A stretch of 14,843 nucleotides of DNA from SFEL01 sp045592165 (GTDB lineage: Bacteria; Bacillota; Clostridia; Christensenellales; CAG-138), in the NCBI GenBank assembly GCA_045592165.1, contig JAZNUG010000051.1, forward strand, positions 1 to 14,843, read 5' to 3'. The notes beneath the pieces are model-generated. The model did not search any database and had not been told where the DNA came from. It worked only from the letters and a program-made list of their open reading frames with translations. The first letter of the stretch is position 1; each line of letters starts with the position of its first letter. Positions 6,659 to 13,272 of this stretch are shown here, piece after piece. Position numbers and translations under genes: made by a program.

Positions 6659-8092
6659 ATGCTGCTGAGCTGTCTGGCAAAGGCCACCCCACATACTCAT
6701 ATCGGCGAGGATGTGGAGGTAAAGGAGCTTAGATACAATTCCCGCAAGGTGGAAAAGGGAGATGTATTCTGCTGCATAGTAGGTACACTTGCCGACGGCC
6801 ACAAGTTCGCGGCCCAGGCCGTGGAGGCAGGCGCAGCGGCGCTGGTGGTAGAAAGGCAGCTGGATCTGGATGTTCCACAGATACTGGTAGAAAATACCCG
6901 CGTGGCAATGGCTGAGATGGCCGCCGCATATTACGGAAATCCCGCGGACGAAATGGTGATGGTGGGTATCACCGGCACCAATGGCAAAACCAGCACATCC
7001 TACATGCTCAAGTCCATTGCAGAACGCATGGGTAAAAAGGTGGGCCTTATCGGCACCATCCGCAACATGATAGGAGACATAATAATCGATACCGAGCGCA
7101 CCACTCCCGAAAGCGTTGATCTTCAGAGGATTCTCCGCCAGATGAAGGACGAAAACGTGGACGTGGTAATCATGGAAGTTTCGTCCCACTCTCTGGATCA
7201 GAAGCGCGTACACGGTATCAGCTACGATATCGGCTGCTTCACCAACCTTACTCAGGACCATCTGGATTACCACAAGACCTTTGAAAATTACTTCTCCGCC
7301 AAAAAACTCCTGTTTGCCCAGTGCAAAAAGGCGGTCATAAATCTGGATGATTCCTATGCTGCGGATATGGTGGCAGGTATGGATCTCCCTATAATGAGCG
7401 TCGGCGTAAGGGAACAGGCGGATATTACTGCCAGCGAGATAGACATCACCACCCGCGGCGTGCAGTTTGATTTTAACTACCGCAATGTTACTTCCCGATT
7501 CAATGTTCCCATCCCCGGCCTGTTTTCCGTATTCAATGCAATGAGCGCAGCAGGCATCGCCCTTTCTCTTGGCTGGACGCTGGATTCCATCAAGTACGGC
7601 CTTGAGCATATGGTGAGCGTAAGCGGCCGCCTTGAACCTCTTCCCACCGGCAAGAATGAATTCACGGTCCTTTTGGATTATGCCCATACTCCCGATGCCC
7701 TTGAGAATCTTCTCAAGACCGTTCGCGGCTTCGCCACCGGCAGGGTGGTTACCCTCTTTGGCTGCGGCGGCGACAGGGACCATGCAAAGCGCCCCATAAT
7801 GGGCGAGATAGCTGGAAGATTTTCCGATTTTGCCATTGTAACCTCGGATAATCCCCGCTCAGAAAATCCCATGGATATAATCGCCAGCGTGGAAGATGGA
7901 GTTAAGAAATCCGGCTGCGAATACATCGTAATAGAAAACCGCAGGGACGCAATAGAATACGCCCTGAAGAACGCAAACAAGAACGACGTAATAATACTGG
8001 CCGGCAAGGGCCATGAGAATTACCAGGAGATAAACGGCGGCAAACAGCACTTTGACGAGAAGGAGATCGTTGCAGAGATTCTCGGCCTGTAA
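6659..8092 (+). CDS. murE: UDP-MurNAc-tripeptide synthetase MurE, meso-diaminopimelate type
   Basis: 477 residues, a Mur ligase with three domains. It adds the third residue to UDP-MurNAc-L-Ala-D-Glu in the cytoplasm using ATP. Motifs: substrate-binding NSRKVEKGDVFCCI (27-40), P-loop GITGTNGKTSTS (103-114), ERTTPESVDLQ (146-156), MEVSSHSLDQKRV (172-184), TNLTQDHLDYH (195-205, with carbamylated-Lys region AKK at 214-216) and VLLDYAHTPDALE (337-349). DNPRSE (397-402) and GKGHENYQ (449-456) are the specificity motifs of meso-diaminopimelate-adding MurE; lysine enzymes lack the Arg of DNPR. The start has AAAGGAGG at 6645-6652. murF, which often follows, is absent: mraY begins 18 bases after the stop. 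Confidence 0.97.
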   Translation: MLLSCLAKATPHTHIGEDVEVKELRYNSRKVEKGDVFCCIVGTLADGHKFAAQAVEAGAAALVVERQLDLDVPQILVENTRVAMAEMAAAYYGNPADEMVMVGITGTNGKTSTSYMLKSIAERMGKKVGLIGTIRNMIGDIIIDTERTTPESVDLQRILRQMKDENVDVVIMEVSSHSLDQKRVHGISYDIGCFTNLTQDHLDYHKTFENYFSAKKLLFAQCKKAVINLDDSYAADMVAGMDLPIMSVGVREQADITASEIDITTRGVQFDFNYRNVTSRFNVPIPGLFSVFNAMSAAGIALSLGWTLDSIKYGLEHMVSVSGRLEPLPTGKNEFTVLLDYAHTPDALENLLKTVRGFATGRVVTLFGCGGDRDHAKRPIMGEIAGRFSDFAIVTSDNPRSENPMDIIASVEDGVKKSGCEYIVIENRRDAIEYALKNANKNDVIILAGKGHENYQEINGGKQHFDEKEIVAEILGL

Positions 8093-8110
8093 GCCCCGGG
8101 GAGGAAAACC

Positions 8111-9130
8111 ATGAAACACGCAATATACGCATTGCTGCTCAGCCTTGCAGTGACCATCGCGGCAGGCCCCGTATTCATACCTATGCTGCACAGGCTTAAG
8201 TTTGGCCAGAGCGAAAGGGAACTGGGTCCTCAGTCCCATCTGAAAAAGGCCGGCACACCCACCATGGGCGGCATGATGTTCATATTGGGAATCGCAGCGG
8301 CAACTTTGGTATTCGGTGCTTCTGCATATGAGCTGGTAATGCCCGCGCTGCTGGTAACGGTAGCCTTTGCGTTGGTTGGTTTTCTGGATGACTTCCTCAA
8401 GGTAAAGCGCAGGAACACCGATGGCCTCAGGGCATATCAGAAGATAATCGGCCAGTTTCTCATCGCGGTGATTCTTGCAATATATGCAAAGAACAGCCCC
8501 TATGTGGGCAGCTCCATTTACCTTCCCTTCTTTGATGTGGAATGGGAGCTGGGTATTCTGTATATCCCCTTTGTGGTGTTTATAGTTATCGGCACTGTAA
8601 ACAGCGTAAACCTTACCGATGGATTGGACGGGCTTTCCTCCGGCGTAACGCTGGTATACAGCCTTACCATGACGGTGATTTTCCTCTACATGGCTGCAAC
8701 GGCCGCAAATCCCGCATCCATGGGACAGGCCCAGCAGACACAGTATGCAGCAGAGCTTAACTCCATGGCCGCATTCTCTGCAGCGGTGGCTGGCGGCGTA
8801 CTTGGCTTCCTTCGCTACAACAGCTTCCCCGCCAGGGTATTCATGGGAGACACCGGTTCCCTGGCTCTGGGCGGCGCGGTTGCCGCAATGGCAATCTTCT
8901 CCCGTTCCGTATTGCTGCTTCCCCTCATGGGTGCATGCTTTGTGGCAAGTGCAGTAAGCGTAATACTGCAGGTTGGTTCCTACAAGCTCCGCAATGGCAA
9001 GCGCATTTTCAAGATGGCGCCCCTGCATCATCACTTTGAGCTTCTCGGTCACTCCGAAACCCGCATCGTTGCCGGTTACATGATAGTGACTACCGTACTT
9101 TGTCTGGTATGTCTGCTGGCATTCCTATAA
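8111..9130 (+). CDS. mraY: Phospho-MurNAc-pentapeptide transferase MraY
   Basis: 339 residues, mostly membrane helices (about ten are predicted for the family). It moves phospho-MurNAc-pentapeptide onto undecaprenyl phosphate, making lipid I at the inner membrane face. Motifs: KKAGTPTMGG (45-54), FLDDFLK (91-97, paired aspartates), NSVNLTDGLDGL (164-175, catalytic aspartate region), FMGDTGSLALGG (244-255) and APLHHHFELLG (303-313, histidine cluster). The loop at about 198-216 (NPASMGQAQQTQYAAEL) is hydrophilic. The ribosome binding site GGGGAGG (8098-8104) overlaps a CCCCGGGG palindrome (8094-8101). mraY appears to end the first transcript of the cluster, since a hairpin with a U-run and a new promoter lie before murD. 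Confidence 0.97.
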   Translation: MKHAIYALLLSLAVTIAAGPVFIPMLHRLKFGQSERELGPQSHLKKAGTPTMGGMMFILGIAAATLVFGASAYELVMPALLVTVAFALVGFLDDFLKVKRRNTDGLRAYQKIIGQFLIAVILAIYAKNSPYVGSSIYLPFFDVEWELGILYIPFVVFIVIGTVNSVNLTDGLDGLSSGVTLVYSLTMTVIFLYMAATAANPASMGQAQQTQYAAELNSMAAFSAAVAGGVLGFLRYNSFPARVFMGDTGSLALGGAVAAMAIFSRSVLLLPLMGACFVASAVSVILQVGSYKLRNGKRIFKMAPLHHHFELLGHSETRIVAGYMIVTTVLCLVCLLAFL

Positions 9131-9165
9131 ATCCGAATATTACTCTTTAACCCATTAGACCCAAT

Positions 9166-9183
9166 GCAGGGAATAATCCCTGC
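9166..9183 (+). repeat. Perfect 7-bp hairpin in the mraY-murD gap
   Basis: GCAGGGA (9166-9172), loop ATAA, TCCCTGC (9177-9183). No T-run follows, so it is not an intrinsic terminator by itself. It lies 36 bases after the mraY stop and could stabilise the 3' end of the mraY transcript or be a domain of the structured RNA that follows. Confidence 0.65.
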
Positions 9184-9202
9184 GGTACTCTCAAGTTTAT
9201 TT

Positions 9203-9336
9203 GCCGCCCGGTGGCAAGGGTCCGTAGTAAGCCGTGGTTCTTTGGCGCTTGGCACGGCAGGCGGATGCAAGGGGTTTGAGGCAGGACGTGGCTCGCTGCC
9301 TCAAGCGCCTTGACTACATCGGGCGGCTCTTTTTTT
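9203..9336 (+). ncRNA. Candidate structured RNA (three-way junction) ending in a U-run; family unknown
   Basis: No convincing protein frame here, but the stretch folds strongly by eye. Closing stem: 9203-9213 pairs with 9317-9327 (11 bp, one G-U). After an internal loop, CAAGG (9215-9219) pairs with CCTTG (9308-9312). Two arms branch from there. Arm A has TCCG (9221-9224) with CGGA (9262-9265), an internal loop, and GCCGTG (9231-9236) with CACGGC (9253-9258). Arm B has TTGAGGCAG (9276-9284) with CTGCCTCAA (9296-9304), loop of 11. The closing stem runs into TCTTTTTTT. This could be the leader or attenuator of murD, a small RNA processed from the mraY transcript, or an inserted element. It does not match SRP, 6S, T-box, tRNA or the common riboswitches as I know them. 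Confidence 0.5.
9317..9336 (+). terminator. Terminator-like end: 3' strand of the long closing stem plus U-run
   Basis: The GC-rich segment CGGGCGGC (9320-9327) pairs with GCCGCCCG at 9203-9210, more than 100 bases upstream, and is followed by TCTTTTTTT to 9336. Termination would depend on the whole fold forming; the only local alternative is a weak CGCC/GGCG stem (from 9306). A new promoter follows at once, which supports a transcript boundary. Confidence 0.55.
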
Positions 9337-9344
9337 ATTAACAT

Positions 9345-9373
9345 TTCTACATCAGGATATTGTGTGATATAAT
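9345..9373 (+). promoter_or_regulatory. Extended -10 promoter for murD
   Basis: A perfect -10 TATAAT (9368-9373) preceded by TG at 9365-9366. The -35 position (TTCTAC, 9345-9350, 17-base spacer) is poor, as is often the case for extended -10 promoters. It lies after the U-run and about 50 bases before murD. An 8-base palindrome GCAGCTGC (9393-9400) lies between it and the murD ribosome binding site. Confidence 0.6.
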
Positions 9374-9423
9374 AAACTTTGGAAATATGTGGGCAGCTGC
9401 TCTTTATTTTGGGAGGAAAGCTT

Positions 9424-10788
9424 ATGACTAACGCAAAAAAGACAGCCCTTATCTGCGGTATGGCGAAAAGCGGCATTGCGAGCGCAATACTGCTGTATTG
9501 CAATGGCTGGAATGTGATAATCAATGACATGAAGGAGGACATTCCCGGCCTTAAGGAAGCCCTCTCCCATATAGAATACAAAAACGAACTGGGCAAGGAT
9601 CCAGAAACCCTTCTTGAGGGAGTGGATATGCTGGTGCTCAGCCCTGTTATCCCCATATTCAAGCCCTTTGCAGTCAAAGCAAAGGAGATGGGAATAGAGG
9701 TGATAGGCGAGATCGAGCTCGGCTATCGCTTCTGCAGCAGGGAAAGCCGCTTTGTCTGCATAAGCGGCACAAACGGAAAAACCACAACCACAGCCCTCAC
9801 CGGCGAGCTTTTCAAGGCAGCAGGTGAGAATACCTTTGTTCTAGGCAATATCGGCATACCTATAACCGAGAAGGCAATGGATGTGCACAGCGGCGACACA
9901 GTCGTAGCGGAGGTTGCTGCGCTGCAGCTTGAAAGCATAGTGGAATTCCGTCCAAATGCCTTCGGTATGCTGAATATCACGGAAGACCACCTGAACCGTT
10001 TCCAGTATAAAATGGAAAACTACATTGCAGCAAAATGCCGCGGCTTTGAAAACCAGACGCCTGAGGATTTTGCGGTGCTCAATTATGACGATGCCACCGT
10101 ACGGAACATGGCAAAGCTTACAAGGGCAAGGGTGGTATATTTCTCCCAGAAGCAGCAGCTTGAGGAGGGTATGAGCATAGTGGACGGCCGCATGGTATGG
10201 CGGCTGGACGGCAAGGAAATAACCCTCATCCACAGAAACGAACTTAGAATCCCCGGCGACCACAACCTTGAAAACGCCATGTGTGCCGCCTCATTGGCTC
10301 TGTGCATGGGCCTTGATGCTGAAGCAGTATGTAATGGCCTGCGTTCATTTGGCGGCGTAGAGCACCGTATAGAGTTCGTGCGTGAGGTTGACGGCGTACG
10401 GTATATCAACGATTCCAAGGGTACAAATCCCGATTCCACCATAAAGGCTGTGCAGGCCATGGACAGGCCAACTGTGCTTATGCTGGGCGTGGGAGATTAT
10501 GATAAAAAGAGCGATTTCGTTCCCCTGTTTGAGGTGTTCGGAGATACCGTAAAGGCGGTTATCGCTTCCGGCTGCAATATACCTGCCATAAAGGATGCCG
10601 CAAAGCGCACCGGATACGGCAGCGTTGAAGAATGGTATGGAGACTTTGAAGGCATGATTCGCCGGGCAGGCCAGCTTGCAGGCCCAGGAAGCACCGTTCT
10701 TCTTTCTCCCGCGGCGGCAAGCTGGGGACAGTTTGACAACTTTGAGCAGCGCGGAGATATTTTCAAGGATATAGTGAATAAACTTTAA
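9424..10788 (+). CDS. murD: UDP-MurNAc-L-alanine:D-glutamate ligase MurD
   Basis: 454 residues, a three-domain Mur ligase that adds D-Glu to UDP-MurNAc-L-Ala in the cytoplasm with ATP. Motifs: N-terminal GMAKSGIAS (12-20), VLSPVIP (71-77), GEIELGYRFC (95-104), P-loop ISGTNGKTTTTAL (113-125), GNIGIP (141-146), NITEDHLNRF (184-193), DSKGTNPDST (330-339) and SPAAASWGQFDNFEQRG (428-444). The order and position after mraY fit. Odd: the usual E-(V/L)-SSFQLE motif reads AEVAALQLE (162-170), losing both serines and the phenylalanine while the metal-binding Glu163 and Gln168 remain; SPACAS reads SPAAAS. ATG 9424 has GGGAGG at 9411-9416; the frame is open back to 9379, but that lies at the predicted transcript start. 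Confidence 0.94.
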   Translation: MTNAKKTALICGMAKSGIASAILLYCNGWNVIINDMKEDIPGLKEALSHIEYKNELGKDPETLLEGVDMLVLSPVIPIFKPFAVKAKEMGIEVIGEIELGYRFCSRESRFVCISGTNGKTTTTALTGELFKAAGENTFVLGNIGIPITEKAMDVHSGDTVVAEVAALQLESIVEFRPNAFGMLNITEDHLNRFQYKMENYIAAKCRGFENQTPEDFAVLNYDDATVRNMAKLTRARVVYFSQKQQLEEGMSIVDGRMVWRLDGKEITLIHRNELRIPGDHNLENAMCAASLALCMGLDAEAVCNGLRSFGGVEHRIEFVREVDGVRYINDSKGTNPDSTIKAVQAMDRPTVLMLGVGDYDKKSDFVPLFEVFGDTVKAVIASGCNIPAIKDAAKRTGYGSVEEWYGDFEGMIRRAGQLAGPGSTVLLSPAAASWGQFDNFEQRGDIFKDIVNKL

Positions 10789-10825
10789 TCACGGAATACA
10801 TCTGCCACGGAAAGGAGGCGCAGCA

Positions 10826-11947
10826 ATGGAAAGCAAAAAGCCCGCACGCAAGGGACAGATGGACTTTGCCCTGTATATCATAGTTCTGCTGCTGTGCGCC
10901 TTTGGTCTGGTAATGGTATTCTCCGCCAGCTATTACTATGCCCAGAATAATCCGGATTTGGGTTATGACGGCATGTACTATCTTAAAAACCAGGCAAAGT
11001 TCCTCATAGCAGGCCTTGGCATGATGATAGCCTTGTCCCATATCGACTATCATTTCTGGGAAAAGCTTCGGACGGTCGCCCTGCTGCTTACTATTGTGCT
11101 GATGATTGCAACGGTATTCTGGGGCGAGGAAATAAACGGCGCAAGACGCTGGCTGGATATTTTCGGCCTGTTTACATTCCAGCCCTCAGAGCTTGCCAAG
11201 TTTGCCCTGATATTGTACATGGCATCCTTTATGGCACGGCACCCTGCCAGAATGAAGGACTTTGTTCACGGCATAGTCCCGCTGCTCATCATTATGTTCA
11301 CCATCTGCGTAACGCTGCTTATGCAGAGAAATATGTCCATGATGATGATCGTTATGATTATCGGCTTTGTTATGCTGTTTGTGGGCGGGGCGGATATCCG
11401 TCATCTGGTGGGTCTTTGCCTGATGGCTGTCCCAGTGTTCTTTGTTGCGGCTTCAATGGAAGAATACCGCTGGGCACGCCTTACCATATTCACCAATCCC
11501 TGGGCAGATCCTCAGGGCAACGGCTATCAGCTGATACAGTCGCTTTATGCGCTGGGCAGCGGCGGTCTTTTCGGCAAGGGACTGAATTTTTCCACCCAGA
11601 AGCTATTGTTCCTTACATACGGCGAAAGCGACTTTATCTTTGCCATAATAGGCGAGGAACTGGGCTTTGTGGGCTGCGTAGTGGTAATTGCGGCATACTT
11701 TTTCCTCACCTGCCGGGGCATACGCATTGCGGCCCGCTGCAAGGATAAATTCGGCAGCCTGCTTGCTGCGGGCATAACCAGCGTTCTTGCGCTGCAGGCC
11801 GCGGTAAACATAGGCGTTGCAACCAGCTCTGTGCCTCCTACCGGCCAGACCCTGCCCTTTATCAGCGCAGGCGGCACATCACTTATAATATTCATGGCAG
11901 CGGTAGGCATACTGCTGAATATTTCAAGAAATACAGAAGCGATATAA
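10826..11947 (+). CDS. ftsW: SEDS peptidoglycan polymerase FtsW (FtsW/RodA/SpoVE family)
   Basis: 373 residues, polytopic, with about ten membrane helices. SEDS proteins polymerise lipid II into glycan strands together with a class B PBP. Visible family motifs: NGARRWLDIFGLFTFQPSEL (104-123), NPWADPQGNGYQLIQSLYAL (224-243), GGLFGKGL (246-253), YGESDFIFAIIGEELGF (265-281) and SSVPPTGQTLPFISAGGTSL (334-353). Asp269 in ESDFIFA corresponds to the essential aspartate of E. coli FtsW and RodA. AAAGGAGG (10811-10818) lies 7 bases before the ATG. Its place after murD and the partner PBP in the same cluster favour FtsW over RodA; in a spore former it could be the SpoVE type. murG, which normally follows, is missing here. 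Confidence 0.95.
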   Translation: MESKKPARKGQMDFALYIIVLLLCAFGLVMVFSASYYYAQNNPDLGYDGMYYLKNQAKFLIAGLGMMIALSHIDYHFWEKLRTVALLLTIVLMIATVFWGEEINGARRWLDIFGLFTFQPSELAKFALILYMASFMARHPARMKDFVHGIVPLLIIMFTICVTLLMQRNMSMMMIVMIIGFVMLFVGGADIRHLVGLCLMAVPVFFVAASMEEYRWARLTIFTNPWADPQGNGYQLIQSLYALGSGGLFGKGLNFSTQKLLFLTYGESDFIFAIIGEELGFVGCVVVIAAYFFLTCRGIRIAARCKDKFGSLLAAGITSVLALQAAVNIGVATSSVPPTGQTLPFISAGGTSLIIFMAAVGILLNISRNTEAI

Positions 11948-11971
11948 TACACCCATTCGGCTATTTCCGCA

Positions 11972-11997
11972 TACAATGGATTGTACCGCCAAGGCGG
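11972..11997 (+). repeat. Two adjacent palindromes in front of murA
   Basis: TACAATGGATTGTA (11972-11985, 6-bp arms) is followed without a gap by CCGCCAAGGCGG (11986-11997, 5-bp arms). They lie directly before the murA ribosome binding site (GGGAGGAG from 12001). They could be an operator, or an RNA hairpin affecting translation of murA. No regulator can be named. Confidence 0.6.
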
Positions 11998-12012
11998 AGC
12001 GGGAGGAGCTGA

Positions 12013-13272
12013 ATGGGCAGATTCATCATAGAGGGAGGATATCCCCTCAGCGGCATATTGAAGGTGCAGGGAGCGAAGAACGCCGCCCTGCCAATCCTTG
12101 CGGCAGGAATAATGAGCCGCGGGGAAATAACCCTTACAAATTGTCCTGCCATAAAGGATGTGGACAATATGCTGGAAATACTGACGGAGCTTGGCGCGGG
12201 AGCAGAGCGGCAGGGGGATACCGTCAGGCTGCATTCAGCCAATGCCAGCCGCTCGGTAATGCCGAACAGGTTGTCCAAGGAGCTGCGTTCTTCCATATTC
12301 ATGCTGGGGCCGCTGCTGTCACGCTTCGGGCGGGCGGTGTGCACCTATCCCGGCGGCTGCGAGATAGGCCACAGGCCCATTGATCTGCATCTGAGGGGCC
12401 TTGCGGCGCTGGGGGCGGATATACGGGAAGAGCGGGGCAGGATAGTATGCGAAGGGAAGAATCTTCACGGTGCGGATATACACCTTGACTATCCCAGCGT
12501 AGGCGCTACGGAAAACATAATGATGGCGGCGGCTTCCGCAAAGGGGACTACCTGCATAACCAATGCCGCACGGGAGCCTGAGATAGAGGACCTTCAGAAT
12601 TTTCTGAATACCATAGGCTGCCGTATATCCGGAGCAGGCACATCCACCCTTTACATTCAGGGAGGTATGGAGCATGTGCCATCTGCGGCATACAGGATAA
12701 TGCCGGACAGGATAGCGGCAGGAACGCTGCTTTGCGCCGTTGCGATTGCAGGGGGATGTGTTACTCTTACTGATATATGCTGCGATCACATGGGGGCAAC
12801 CCTTGCAAAGCTCAGAGAAGCGGGCTGCGGCCTTGTGCAGAATGAAAACTCACTTACCGCAACCATGACAGGCAGACCCCGGGAAATAAAACTCATCGAA
12901 ACATTTCCGTATCCCGGATTCCCCACGGATATGCAGGCTCAGTTTTTCGCTTTGTGCACCGTGGCGGACGGGACCAGCGTAATAGTAGAAAACCTTTTTG
13001 AAAACAGATTCAGACACTGTGCAGAGCTTGCAAAGATGGGCGCATCAATTACCCAGAAGGACAGAACCGCCATAGTGCGGGGCGTGGAAAAACTGTCCGG
13101 GGCAAGCGTATCCGCAAGGGATCTTCGCTGCGGCGCGGCGCTCACCATTGCGGGTCTTGGCGCAGAAGGGATTACGATAGTAGAAAATACCGAACTTATA
13201 GACAGGGGTTATGGGGAACTGGACAAAGAACTGAGTTCTCTTGGAGCCCGCATTACGAGGGAAGATGGCTAA
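12013..13272 (+). CDS. murA: UDP-N-acetylglucosamine 1-carboxyvinyltransferase MurA
   Basis: 419 residues, the same length as E. coli MurA. It transfers enolpyruvate from PEP to UDP-GlcNAc, the first committed step of peptidoglycan synthesis. Key features: QGAKNAALPILAA (19-31, Lys22 and Asn23), LRSSIFMLGPLLSRFG (91-106), PGGCEIGHRPIDLHL (113-127) with the catalytic Cys116 that fosfomycin alkylates, PSVGATENIMMAA (161-173), FPTDMQAQF (303-311, Asp305) and ENTELIDRGY (391-400, Arg398). Cys rather than Asp at the active site predicts a normal fosfomycin-type target. GGGAGGAG lies a few bases before the ATG. The gene sits where murG and murB usually lie, and its last 8 bases overlap ftsQ, so the two are coupled. 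Confidence 0.97.
   Translation: MGRFIIEGGYPLSGILKVQGAKNAALPILAAGIMSRGEITLTNCPAIKDVDNMLEILTELGAGAERQGDTVRLHSANASRSVMPNRLSKELRSSIFMLGPLLSRFGRAVCTYPGGCEIGHRPIDLHLRGLAALGADIREERGRIVCEGKNLHGADIHLDYPSVGATENIMMAAASAKGTTCITNAAREPEIEDLQNFLNTIGCRISGAGTSTLYIQGGMEHVPSAAYRIMPDRIAAGTLLCAVAIAGGCVTLTDICCDHMGATLAKLREAGCGLVQNENSLTATMTGRPREIKLIETFPYPGFPTDMQAQFFALCTVADGTSVIVENLFENRFRHCAELAKMGASITQKDRTAIVRGVEKLSGASVSARDLRCGAALTIAGLGAEGITIVENTELIDRGYGELDKELSSLGARITREDG

Noticed and set aside
9100..9143. Promoter for the structured RNA at the end of mraY
   Set aside because: TTGTCT (9100) and TATAAA (9126) are 20 bases apart, too far. CTGGCA (9116) with TATTAC (9138) is weak. Neither is good enough to list.
9218..9236. 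SRP RNA-like string GGTCCG..AAGC in the mraY-murD gap
   Set aside because: Resembles the SRP core GGTCCGGAAGGAAGC only in part. The tetraloop and its closing pairs are absent, and the segment folds into a different arm.
9131..9423. T-box leader, 6S RNA or tRNA in the mraY-murD gap
   Set aside because: No T-box antiterminator sequence (AGGGTGG.ACCGCG), no single long rod with a central bubble, and no tRNA cloverleaf with a TTC-type loop were found.
11976..12383. Open frame of 135 codons overlapping the murA start on the + strand
   Set aside because: It overlaps murA in another frame, has no ribosome binding site, and starts inside the palindrome. The product is of low complexity and matches nothing I know.
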